8,591 bases of DNA from an uncultured Eubacteriales bacterium (GTDB lineage Bacteria > Bacillota > Clostridia > Oscillospirales > Oscillospiraceae), in the NCBI GenBank assembly GCA_900550615.1, contig URSX01000072.1:1-8591 (forward strand), given 5' to 3'. Position 1 is the first letter of the stretch. Every line of letters starts with the position of its first letter. A model generated the notes under the pieces. That model saw only the letters and a program-made list of their open reading frames with translations. It was not told the DNA's origin and made no database searches. The position numbers and the translations under genes are program-made. This document shows, in pieces, positions 1 through 6,790 of the stretch.

Positions 1-1350
1 GCAGCGGCTGGATACGCCGGCCTTTTCCTTCATGGCCAGCTCGCACTCCAGGCTGCCGCACCACTTGGTCCGGGCGAAGCCGCCCTTGCCCTGGGCCATC
101 TCCTTGACCTCCTCCCAGGTGGTGAAGTCAAAGGTGTTGTCCTCCAGGTTCTTCTCCGCCATGGCATAGAGGTTGTCGTGGACGTCTTTCAGCAGGGTCT
201 GCACGGCGCTCTCCAGGTCGGACAGGGGCACAAAGGTCTTCTCGCCGGTGTCCCGGCGGGCGATGCAGCACTGCTGCTTTTCCATATCCTTGGGGCCGAT
301 CTCCACACGCAGGGGCACGCCCTTCATCTCGTACTGGGCGAACTTCCAGCCGGGGGACTGGTCGCTGTCGTCCATCTTCACCCGCAGGCCGATGTTCTCC
401 AGGCGGTCCCGGAGCTGGGCGGCGGCATCCAGTACGCCGGGCTTATGCTGGGCGATGGGCAGGACAATCACCTGGATGGGTGCCACCGCCGGGGGCAGGA
501 CCAGGCCGTTATTGTCGGAATGGGTCATAATGCAGGCACCGATGAGGCGGGTGGTGCTGCCCCAGGAGGTCTGGAAGGGGTACTGCAGCTTATTGTCCCG
601 ACCCGTAAAGGTCACATCGTAGGCCCGGGAGAACTTGTCGCCGAAGTAGTGGCTGGTGCCTGATTGAAGGGCCTTGTGGTCCTTCATCATGGCCTCTATG
701 GTGTAGGTGGCCTCGGCCCCGGCAAACTTTTCCTTATCGGTCTTGCGGCCCTTTACCACGGGCATAGCCAGGGCATCCCGGCAGAAATCGGCGTAGCAGT
801 TCAGCTGCTGCTCAGTCTCGGCAATGGCCTCCTGGGCGGTCTCGTGGATGGTGTGGCCCTCCTGCCACCAGAACTCACGGGAGCGCAGGAAGGGACGGGT
901 GGTCTTTTCCCACCGGATGACGGAGCACCACTGGTTATAGAGCATGGGCAGCTCCCGGTAGCTCTGCAGCACATTGTGCCAGTGGTCGCAGAACATGGTC
1001 TCAGAGGTGGGCCGGAAGGCCAGGCGCTCCTCCAGCTTCTCGCTGCCGCCATGGGTGACCCAGGCCACCTCCGGGGCAAAGCCCTGCACCAACTCCCCTT
1101 CCTTTTTCAGCAGGCTCTCGGGGATCAGCACGGGCATGGCCACATTCACATGGCCGGTTTTCTTGAACATCCCGTCCATGATGCGCTGAATATTCTCCCA
1201 AATGGCATAGCCATAGGGCCGCAGAATCATAAAGCCCTTGACGGAGGCGTAGTCCACCAGCTCCGCTTTCAGGCAAATGTCAGTGTACCACTTGGCGAAG
1301 TCCACCTCCATGGGGGTGATGGCTTCCACATTTCTCTGGTCTTTAGCCAT
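1..1350 (-). CDS. proS: Proline--tRNA ligase (ProRS), archaeal/eukaryotic-like type, 3' end cut by window
   Basis: Class II aminoacyl-tRNA synthetase that charges tRNA-Pro with proline in the cytoplasm. I translated 450 codons without a stop. The start is ATG at 1350, with a GGAG ribosome binding site (1358-1361) seven bases upstream. Visible landmarks are a motif 1 region around residues 39-58, PTSE at 114-117, motif 2 with RWEKT then RSREFWWQEGHT at 145-167, and motif 3 around 268-290 (RLIGACIMTHSDNNGLVLPP). Only about 100 residues separate motifs 2 and 3, so the roughly 180-residue editing insertion of the typical bacterial ProRS is absent. An anticodon-binding domain follows. The last residues shown contain CGSLEC (C431, C436), which by family knowledge are the first two ligands of the C-terminal zinc-binding domain. 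The second Cys pair and the C-terminal tail should lie just outside the window. The gene has its own promoter and a short leader with no room for a T-box. Confidence 0.96.
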   Translation of the reverse strand, partial: MAKDQRNVEAITPMEVDFAKWYTDICLKAELVDYASVKGFMILRPYGYAIWENIQRIMDGMFKKTGHVNVAMPVLIPESLLKKEGELVQGFAPEVAWVTHGGSEKLEERLAFRPTSETMFCDHWHNVLQSYRELPMLYNQWCSVIRWEKTTRPFLRSREFWWQEGHTIHETAQEAIAETEQQLNCYADFCRDALAMPVVKGRKTDKEKFAGAEATYTIEAMMKDHKALQSGTSHYFGDKFSRAYDVTFTGRDNKLQYPFQTSWGSTTRLIGACIMTHSDNNGLVLPPAVAPIQVIVLPIAQHKPGVLDAAAQLRDRLENIGLRVKMDDSDQSPGWKFAQYEMKGVPLRVEIGPKDMEKQQCCIARRDTGEKTFVPLSDLESAVQTLLKDVHDNLYAMAEKNLEDNTFDFTTWEEVKEMAQGKGGFARTKWCGSLECELAMKEKAGVSSRC

Positions 1351-1399
1351 GATATATCTCCATTCTTACTCTTTCTTCGGAATAACTTCCTAAATTAGT

Positions 1400-1428
1400 A
1401 TTGTATCGTTGCAGGGGCAGATTGTCAA
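1400..1428 (-). promoter_or_regulatory. Sigma-A-type promoter of proS
   Basis: Read on the minus strand, a perfect -35 TTGACA (1428-1423) is followed by a 17-base spacer and a -10 TACAAT (1405-1400). Transcription should start near 1393, giving an untranslated leader of about 43 bases before the proS ATG. It lies just downstream of the terminator of the preceding gene, so proS is probably expressed independently and strongly. The leader is too short for a T-box riboswitch, the usual control of many Firmicute synthetase genes. Confidence 0.88.
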
Positions 1429-1441
1429 GAGGACAGGGCGC

Positions 1442-1473
1442 AAAAGAACGGACGGCTTTGCGCCGTCCGTTCT
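1442..1473 (-). terminator. Rho-independent terminator of the CAP/Fn3 gene
   Basis: A perfect 12-bp inverted repeat (AGAACGGACGGC paired with GCCGTCCGTTCT, positions 1445-1456 and 1462-1473) encloses a 5-base loop. On the minus strand it is followed by a short T run (1445-1442). It begins 11 bases after the stop codon of the large secreted protein gene and just before the proS promoter, so it separates the two transcription units. Confidence 0.85.
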
Positions 1474-1483
1474 GATGTGGCAT

Positions 1484-2302
1484 TTACCTGGCCTTGACGG
1501 AAACGATGGTGGAATAGGCGGAGTTGCCGTAGCTGGTCTTGCTGCACACAGCCTTCACCTTATAATAATAAGTAGAACCGGCCTTGAGGGACTTATTGGT
1601 GTAGCTGGCAGAGGCGGTGGTACCTACCTTGGTGTAGGTGCCGTTCTTGCTGGTGGCGCGGTACACCTCATAGCTCTTGGCCCCATCTACCTTGGCCCAG
1701 GTGAGCTTGACTTTGTGGCCGGAGAGGGCCGTAGCCTTCACCACGGGTCTGGCGCAGTCACAGGTCATGGACTTCACGGTGGAAAATGCGGAGTTGCCGT
1801 AGCTGGTCTTGCTGCACAGGGCCTTTACCTTATAATAATAGGTAGAACCGGCCTTGGCGGAGGTATTGGTATATCTGGTAGAGGTGGTGGTGCCCAGCTT
1901 GGTATAGGTGCCGTTCTTGCTGGTGGCACGGTACACCGCGTAGCTCTTGGCTCCGTCCACCTTGGACCAGGTGAGCTTGATCTTACCGGTGGAGGACACA
2001 GTGGTGATATTCACCACCGGGGCGGCGCAGTCACAGGTGCGGGAAACCACAGTGGAAAAAGCGGAATTTGCATACCCGGACTTGCTGCTCACGGCCTTTA
2101 CCTTATAATAATAGGTGGTGCCGGCCTTGGCGGAGGTATTGGTATAGGTGGTAGAGGTGGTAGTGCTCATCTTGCTATAGGTGCCGTTCTTGCTGGTGGC
2201 ACGGTACACCTCATAGCTCTTGGCCCCCTTCACCTTATCCCAGGTGAGCTTGACCTTGCCGCTGGAGGAGGCATTGGAAGCCGTTACCACAGGGGCGCTG
2301 AG
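1484..2302 (-). repeat. Three near-identical tandem Fn3-coding repeats
   Basis: The last three Fn3-like units of the secreted protein lie at 2302-2036, 2035-1763 and 1762-1487 (267, 273 and 276 bases). They are strongly alike in both protein and DNA. All three carry YRATSKNGTY, a KAG(S/T)TYYYKVKA stretch and a GN/AN-SA(F/Y)ST end. The same DNA word, cttgctgc on the plus strand, recurs at 1538, 1808 and 2081. Units 5 and 6 are closer to each other than to unit 4. The three upstream Fn3 units are much more diverged, which suggests recent tandem duplication at the 3' end of the gene. Confidence 0.85.
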
Positions 2303-4006
2303 CTTGACGGCGGGTTTCTTGGGCGTGGCGGAAACCACATTGCCGAACTTCGCGCCTGCGCCGTCCGCGGTCATGGAGCGAACCTTATAGTAGCGGGTCT
2401 CTCCCTGGGCCGCATCCACCGGGTCGAAGGAGGTCTTGGTGGTGACGCCGCATCTGGTGTAGGCGCCGTTCTTCTCGGAGGAGGACCAGATCTCATATTT
2501 GGCTGCGCCGGTCTTGGCCTTCCAGGTCAGGTGCGTCCGGCCGGTGGTCTTGTCACTGGAGACGGACACCGTGGGGCTGGCGCAGGCCGTGGTGTAGCTG
2601 GCGGGAGCGCTGAAGTCGGAATAGACGGCCTTATATGTGCCGGAGGGCTGACGCTCCAGGAAGGTATACTCCACCTTCAGCTTGAAGTAGCGCAGAGAGG
2701 GATCGGTGGCCTGGTAGCTGGTCACGGTCTTGCCCACGGTGGCAAGCTGGGTGTATTCTCCGTTTTTGGTGGTGCTGCCCCAGACCTGATAGTTCTTCGC
2801 GCTGCGCACCGCGCCCCAGGTCACATCGGCCAGGCCGGTGGAGGAATTGACCGTCACGATCACAGAGGGAGGACAGGTGGCAGGGTCCAGGGTGACGGTG
2901 CTGCTGTGCTCGGACTCAAAATTGTTGTAAAGGGCCACCACATAGTACTTATAGTTGGAGGTGGGCCGGGTGGTATAATCGAAAAAGCTGGTAATGGTGA
3001 TGGGATCCTTATTGAACTTCGGGAACTCACGGGCGGAGGTGTACTGGTCGTCCATCAGACGGTAGACATTATAGCCTGTGGCACCGGGCACCGGGTCCCA
3101 GGTGAGGATGTTCTGCCCATCCGAATTGATGGACCCCTTGACCACCGGCGCGGCAGGGGTGGAATTGAGATTGAAATAGTAGGTCTTTTTAATGCCGCCA
3201 TTGCCCGTAGTGAAGGAGATCTTGGCGGTGCCGGGGCCTATGGATGTGACGGCGCCCTTGCTGCTGACCTTCAGGGCAGAGGTGTCCGAGGAGGTGAAGG
3301 TAAATGTGGAGGGATGGAGAATGGCATGATAGCCTGCGTTGCAATCGCTCATCCGATCGCCGGTATTCTCCTGGATCAGGGGAATCTTATAGGTATCGCC
3401 GGGGTGCATGGCGTAGGGAAGGGTACCCTTGATGTTGATGCGCAGGTTGCTGGGCAGGATCTGCACATGGCCGATGTCCTTCACCTGCTGGTCGAAGGTG
3501 GAGACATTGCCCTTATTGCTCCAGAACAACTGCACCCAGTAGATGGTCCCGTCAGGCTGAGAGAAGCAGCCCACGCCCATGCTGGAATAACTGGAATTGA
3601 GAATGTTGGCACGGTGGCCCGGAGAGTTCATCCAGGCGTTCATGACAGCCGTATAGTCCGACTGGCCGAGGGCAATATTTTCGCCGGCGGTCCGGGCGGA
3701 ATTCTTGCCCAGGACGGTGAAGCAGCGGGTGCCGTTGGGCCGGGTGTGGGAATAGTAGGCGGACAGCTCCACCGCCCGCTGCATGGAGGCGTTCAGCAGC
3801 GTGGTGTCCATGGTCAGGGTTTTGACACCCGCCTTGGCACGCTCCTTGTTTACTTCCTTCAAAACAGCCTGGGCCTGTTTGTAATCAAACGTGCCCTCCA
3901 TGGCCAGGGTAACGGTGTCCGCCGCATAGGCGGTCTGCTGACAGAACAGAGCGGCCGCTATGACCGCCGTCAGCGCAATTGCCAGGGTCAACAACTTCTT
4001 TTTCAC
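1484..4006 (-). CDS. Secreted CAP/SCP-domain protein with Ig-like domain and six Fn3-like repeats
   Basis: Predicted exported protein of 840 residues. I chose the GTG at 4006: a GGAG site lies seven bases upstream, and the product then begins with a textbook signal peptide (basic KKK, hydrophobic LLTLAIALTAVIAAALF, likely cleavage after AYA at residue 28). The longer reading from ATG 4147 starts upstream of the expected transcript start. Residues about 42-165 form a CAP (SCP/PR-1) domain with SHTRPNG (H87), AGENIA (E109), SPGHRANIL (H131) and WVQLFW, so the usual cavity His/Glu residues are present. About 181-283 resembles a bacterial Ig-like (Big2) domain. Six Fn3-like repeats follow (about 285-375, 378-473, 475-565, 569-657, 658-748, 749-840). 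There is no LPXTG signal, C-terminal membrane segment or recognised cell-wall-binding domain, so it is probably released or held non-covalently. Substrate and role are unknown. The gene is monocistronic, with its own promoter and terminator. Confidence 0.9.
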   Translation of the reverse strand: MKKKLLTLAIALTAVIAAALFCQQTAYAADTVTLAMEGTFDYKQAQAVLKEVNKERAKAGVKTLTMDTTLLNASMQRAVELSAYYSHTRPNGTRCFTVLGKNSARTAGENIALGQSDYTAVMNAWMNSPGHRANILNSSYSSMGVGCFSQPDGTIYWVQLFWSNKGNVSTFDQQVKDIGHVQILPSNLRINIKGTLPYAMHPGDTYKIPLIQENTGDRMSDCNAGYHAILHPSTFTFTSSDTSALKVSSKGAVTSIGPGTAKISFTTGNGGIKKTYYFNLNSTPAAPVVKGSINSDGQNILTWDPVPGATGYNVYRLMDDQYTSAREFPKFNKDPITITSFFDYTTRPTSNYKYYVVALYNNFESEHSSTVTLDPATCPPSVIVTVNSSTGLADVTWGAVRSAKNYQVWGSTTKNGEYTQLATVGKTVTSYQATDPSLRYFKLKVEYTFLERQPSGTYKAVYSDFSAPASYTTACASPTVSVSSDKTTGRTHLTWKAKTGAAKYEIWSSSEKNGAYTRCGVTTKTSFDPVDAAQGETRYYKVRSMTADGAGAKFGNVVSATPKKPAVKLSAPVVTASNASSSGKVKLTWDKVKGAKSYEVYRATSKNGTYSKMSTTTSTTYTNTSAKAGTTYYYKVKAVSSKSGYANSAFSTVVSRTCDCAAPVVNITTVSSTGKIKLTWSKVDGAKSYAVYRATSKNGTYTKLGTTTSTRYTNTSAKAGSTYYYKVKALCSKTSYGNSAFSTVKSMTCDCARPVVKATALSGHKVKLTWAKVDGAKSYEVYRATSKNGTYTKVGTTASASYTNKSLKAGSTYYYKVKAVCSKTSYGNSAYSTIVSVKAR

Positions 4007-4013
4007 ATGCATT

Positions 4014-4020
4014 CTCCTTT
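4014..4020 (-). promoter_or_regulatory. Ribosome binding site deciding a GTG start
   Basis: AAAGGAG on the minus strand ends seven bases before GTG at 4006. It is only one base from the in-frame ATG at 4012, which is too close to use. This spacing, together with the signal peptide that starts exactly at the GTG, favours GTG 4006 as the true start. Confidence 0.7.
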
Positions 4021-4047
4021 TTTCGTGCGTCATGGACGCATTCTTTT

Positions 4048-4100
4048 GGGCGGGAACTCCTTTCCCGGAAAAGCGTGATGCAGGAGGGCCGCTTTCGCCC
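4048..4100 (-). other. Inverted repeats in the leader of the CAP/Fn3 gene
   Basis: The leader RNA of about 106 bases contains two local hairpins. One is GGGC-(7 bases)-GCCC at 4100-4086 and the other is CGGGAA-AGGAG-TTCCCG at 4067-4051. The same bases can pair at long range instead: GGGCG (4100-4096) with CGCCC (4052-4048), and CTCCT (4086-4082) with AGGAG (4061-4057), nested inside each other. The two folds exclude each other. I do not recognise a known riboswitch class, and a regulatory role is only inferred. Confidence 0.4.
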
Positions 4101-4118
4101 ATATCCCCTGTATTTTTC

Positions 4119-4147
4119 AGTATACCACCTTTTTCCTGTGACCGCAA
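4119..4147 (-). promoter_or_regulatory. Promoter of the CAP/Fn3 gene
   Basis: On the minus strand, TTGCGG (4147-4142), a 17-base spacer and TATACT (4124-4119) form a good sigma-A promoter. The expected transcript start is near 4112, which leaves a leader of about 106 bases. It lies just after the terminator of the asparaginase gene, so the CAP gene is a separate transcription unit. Confidence 0.75.
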
Positions 4148-4168
4148 TTCGTTTTTTAGTCATATATT

Positions 4169-4199
4169 AAAAAACAGGCGGATTTACCGTCTGTTTTTT
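4169..4199 (-). terminator. Terminator of the ymdB-to-asparaginase operon
   Basis: An inverted repeat with CAGACGG and CCGCCTG arms (one A-C mismatch on the minus strand) encloses a 5-base loop. It is flanked by A6 before the stem and T6 after it. It starts at the last base of the asparaginase stop codon. On the plus strand the mismatch becomes a G-U pair, so it could also stop transcription coming the other way. Confidence 0.85.
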
Positions 4200-5194
4200 C
4201 AGCTCTGGGTGAGGACGTCCCAGGCTATCGGGCGGCTGAAAAGCTCCTTCACCCGGTCAAAGTCCTTAGTCTGGCCCAGAATCCACATGAGCTTGCACAC
4301 GGCGGCCTCGGTGGTCATGTCAAAGGCCTCCAGCAGGTGCAGGGTACTCTTCAGGTGTCCGCCCACATGATACACCGACAGGTCGCTGCCCTCATTGGGC
4401 ACCTGGGTGGTCATGACAATGATCTTGCCCCGCTCCACTGCCCGGCGCACCACGGGATAGAACTCGTGGCCCGGGTACTCCGGCAGGCCGCCTACGCCGA
4501 AGCTCTCCACCACGATGCCGTCGTAGCGCTCCATCATGAACTCCACCAGTTCCCGCTTGGTGCCGGGGATCAGCTTCAGAAGGCCCACATTTTCGCAGAG
4601 GGTGTCGTAGAAGACCGGGCGGGGCAGGCTCTCGGTGCGGATATACTGGAGCAGGCGCTCGTCCTGCAGCACCGCCAGATCCGGGTAGTTCACGCTGGAA
4701 AAGGCCTGGAAGCTCTTGGAAAATGTCTTTCTCGCCCGGGTGCCCAGGATCACCTTACCGTTAAAGACGATCTGCACCCCGCCGCAGCCCCGGCAGGCAT
4801 AGAGGAAGGCATCCGTCAGGTTGCGCTTGGAATCTGTGCCGTCAAACCAGATGGGCTTCTGGGCCCCGGTGAGGACGATGGGCTTGGCGCTGCCCTGGAC
4901 CAGATAGCTCAGGGCGGCCGCCGTGTAGGCCATGGTGTCGGTGCCGTGACTGATGACGAAGCCGTCGTAGGCATCGTAATTTTTTCGCAGGGTATCCACC
5001 ACGCCCAGCCAGTTTTCCGGTTGGATATTGGTGCTGTCCAGACTGTACAGCTGGAGACAGTCCACATGGCAGAGCCTGCCGATGTCGGGGATAAACTCCA
5101 GCAGCTGCCGGGTATTCAGCTCCGGGGTCAGGCCCTCGGGGGTCATCTCAGAGGCGATGGTGCCGCCGGTGCCGATCATCAGAATATTTTTCAT
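4199..5194 (-). CDS. ansA: L-asparaginase, type I (cytoplasmic)
   Basis: Hydrolyses L-asparagine to aspartate and ammonia. The 331-residue length is close to that of cytoplasmic AnsA enzymes, and there is no signal peptide, so it should act in the cytosol. The N-terminal TGGTIAS places the nucleophile at T12. SHGTDTMAYT supplies T85 and D86 of the second catalytic group, and K156 in GTRARKT is the likely catalytic lysine. The substrate-loop stretch PIVLTGAQKPI is also typical. The start is ATG at 5194, with AAGGAG (5205-5200) five bases upstream that overlaps the stop codon of the preceding nuclease gene. With a gap of only nine bases, translation is probably coupled. It is the last gene of the operon and is followed at once by a terminator. 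Glutaminase side activity cannot be judged from sequence. Confidence 0.95.
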   Translation of the reverse strand: MKNILMIGTGGTIASEMTPEGLTPELNTRQLLEFIPDIGRLCHVDCLQLYSLDSTNIQPENWLGVVDTLRKNYDAYDGFVISHGTDTMAYTAAALSYLVQGSAKPIVLTGAQKPIWFDGTDSKRNLTDAFLYACRGCGGVQIVFNGKVILGTRARKTFSKSFQAFSSVNYPDLAVLQDERLLQYIRTESLPRPVFYDTLCENVGLLKLIPGTKRELVEFMMERYDGIVVESFGVGGLPEYPGHEFYPVVRRAVERGKIIVMTTQVPNEGSDLSVYHVGGHLKSTLHLLEAFDMTTEAAVCKLMWILGQTKDFDRVKELFSRPIAWDVLTQS

Positions 5195-5203
5195 GGTTAC
5201 TCC

Positions 5204-6286
5204 TTACATATCCCGGTTATCCAGGGCCGCCAGGCCGAAGCGTGCCGCCTGGAGGATCTGCTTTTTCCCGGCCTCGTCCGAGGCATCGTACCGGCTGCGC
5301 AGCTCCTGGAGGAACAGGCCCCGGAGGGAATCCTCCCCGCAGCGGGCCCATACGTCCTCGGCCGGGTAGGTCTCGTCCGTTAAGGTGAGGGCGGCGCACA
5401 GGCTGGAGAGCTCCAAGCCCAGAGCCGTGACGGAAAAATCCCCCCGCCGGGCCCCGGTGAGCAGCACCCGGCAGATGTCCTGGCCGCAGTCACCCTCCAG
5501 CGCCTCGCGGACAGCCTCCGCCGGGTTCCGGTCCGTGATGTCCGCGGTGACGCTCTGATAGCGCCGCCGGGCAAAGGGGATGAACTCCAGATTGGCCCCG
5601 GCTGCCGTCACCTCTCCGAACAGGAAGCCCTTGTCCCCGGTTTCGTCAAAGCCCCGGCCGGGCAGACAGCCGGGATAGGCGTAGGCCACCGCCCCGGCCC
5701 GCTGCACGCCGCCGCAGCGGTGGACATGGCCCAGGGCCAGGTAGGTCAGGCCGGTTTTTTCTATCTCCACCGGGGTGATGGGGCGGTATTTGCTCTCCCC
5801 ACGGGTGACCTCCCCATGCACCACGCCCAGGCGAATGGGCGCGTCGCTCCCGGCAAAGGCCGCGCCGGAAAAGGGTTCCCGCTCCTGGGCGGACGTGAAA
5901 GCCGCACCGGTGACGGAGGCGTTCAGCTCCGGCAAGAGCACCGTCCGGGGTGTGCGGGAGGTGAAAATATGCACATTTTCCGGCCAGTCCACCGCGTCGT
6001 AGCCGCCGCCGGGGACGTAGGGGTCGTGATTGCCGGGGGCCAGGAAGATCCGGCCACGGAAGCGTCCCAGGGCCAGGGCCAGAGTCCGGGCCGTCTGGCT
6101 GTAGAGACGGTCGGAATCGAACAGATCGCCGGCCAGAAGCATCACATCGGCGGCGTGGTCATTGGCCCAGTCCACCAAGCGGCCCAGGGTGTCCCGGCTC
6201 TCCTGCCGGAGGAGGGCCGCCTGCCGGTCATCCAGACCTGCAAAGGGACTGTCCAGATGCAGGTCGGCGGCGTGCAGGAGCTTCAT
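5204..6286 (-). CDS. SbcD/YhaO-type metallophosphoesterase (putative DNA repair exonuclease)
   Basis: A 360-residue calcineurin-like phosphoesterase resembling the nuclease subunit of SbcCD/Mre11-type complexes. All metal-binding motifs are present in order: DLH (D8, H10), GDLFD (D54), GNHD (N86, H87), VHGE (H157) and GHVH (H187, H189). A C-terminal region of about 115 residues ends with an LRGLFLQELRSRYD helix that resembles the capping/partner-binding part of the family. The ATG at 6286 overlaps the TGA of the upstream ybaK-like gene (ATGA). An in-frame ATG at 6331 would add 15 residues before the conserved MKLLHAADLH start and is unlikely. No clear ribosome binding site precedes the start, so it probably relies on coupled translation. 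The usual partner, an SbcC/YhaN-type ATPase, is encoded neither upstream nor downstream here. Substrate (double-strand ends, hairpins) is inferred from the family. Confidence 0.87.
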   Translation of the reverse strand: MKLLHAADLHLDSPFAGLDDRQAALLRQESRDTLGRLVDWANDHAADVMLLAGDLFDSDRLYSQTARTLALALGRFRGRIFLAPGNHDPYVPGGGYDAVDWPENVHIFTSRTPRTVLLPELNASVTGAAFTSAQEREPFSGAAFAGSDAPIRLGVVHGEVTRGESKYRPITPVEIEKTGLTYLALGHVHRCGGVQRAGAVAYAYPGCLPGRGFDETGDKGFLFGEVTAAGANLEFIPFARRRYQSVTADITDRNPAEAVREALEGDCGQDICRVLLTGARRGDFSVTALGLELSSLCAALTLTDETYPAEDVWARCGEDSLRGLFLQELRSRYDASDEAGKKQILQAARFGLAALDNRDM

Positions 6287-6777
6287 GCCTGGGGCTGGTC
6301 GTCCTGCCAGCCCTTGCACACGTCCACCCACTCCACGAAGTTATCGCCGCAGCAGCGCTGCAGCTCGTCACAGGTGAGCTCGATGGCCGAGGCGGCGCTG
6401 CCCACAGCGGGAAACACCGTGTCAAACCGCTTCAGCGACACGTCCAGATAGGTCTTCACATCCGACGGTAGGGCGAAGGGGCACACGCCGCCTACGGCGT
6501 GGCCGATACGTTCCACGGCCTCCTCATGGGTGAGCATCTTGGCCTTGGTATGGAAAAAATGCTTATACTTACTGTTATCCACCTTAGCATCCCCGGCGGC
6601 CACGATCAGGATGGGGGTCTCGTCCACTTTGAAGCTCAGGGTCTTGGCGATGCGGGCAGGTTCCACGCCTACGGCCACCGCCGCCAGCTCCACCGTGGCG
6701 CTGGAGACATCAAACTCCCGCATCCGGTCGGCCACGCCGTAGGGCCGCAGGTACTCTCTTACTTTTTCAACTGACAT
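6283..6777 (-). CDS. ybaK: YbaK/EbsC-family aminoacyl-tRNA deacylase
   Basis: A single-domain protein of 164 residues in the YbaK/ProX superfamily, relatives of the ProRS editing insertion that hydrolyse mischarged tRNA-Pro in trans. Visible family signs are RIAKTLSF (K45 aligns with the catalytic lysine of YbaK), LIVAAGDAKVD around residues 57-67, KAKMLTHEEA around 78-87, and the VGGVCPFALP loop at 95-104, which matches the GG-x-x-PF substrate-pocket element. The start is ATG at 6777, with AAGGAGG (6792-6786) eight bases upstream and overlapping the ymdB stop codon. The 3' end overlaps the next gene by four bases. The ProRS in this window lacks its own editing domain, so a role in clearing Cys- or Ala-tRNA-Pro is plausible. 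The exact substrate cannot be told from sequence, and other YbaK-like proteins act on different tRNAs. Confidence 0.88.
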   Translation of the reverse strand: MSVEKVREYLRPYGVADRMREFDVSSATVELAAVAVGVEPARIAKTLSFKVDETPILIVAAGDAKVDNSKYKHFFHTKAKMLTHEEAVERIGHAVGGVCPFALPSDVKTYLDVSLKRFDTVFPAVGSAASAIELTCDELQRCCGDNFVEWVDVCKGWQDDQPQA

Positions 6778-6790
6778 GATATTGTCCTCC

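Noticed and set aside
1484..2302. Regular repeats of about 270 bases considered as CRISPR or non-coding satellite
   Set aside because: They are in frame, encode Fn3-like domains, and have no short direct repeats with unique spacers.
1409..4078. An open reading frame of 889 codons on the plus strand
   Set aside because: It lies entirely antisense to the CAP/Fn3 gene, its Gly/Ala/His-rich product has no domain or signal, and it has no promoter or good ribosome binding site. It is a mirror effect of codon bias and of the tandem repeats.
4007..4147. Upstream ATG starts (4147, 4033, 4012) for the CAP/Fn3 protein
   Set aside because: The 4147 ATG coincides with the -35 box, and 4012 is one base from the ribosome binding site. 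All of them place extra polar residues before an ideal signal peptide that begins at the GTG at 4006.
4337..5383. A 348-codon plus-strand frame antisense to asparaginase and the nuclease
   Set aside because: The minus-strand genes carry intact catalytic motifs, whereas this frame has low complexity, no recognisable domain and spans two real genes.
6287..6331. A 15-residue N-terminal extension of the SbcD-like protein from ATG 6331
   Set aside because: The family begins directly with MKLLHAADLH, and the ATG at 6286 forms a typical 4-base overlap with the upstream stop codon.
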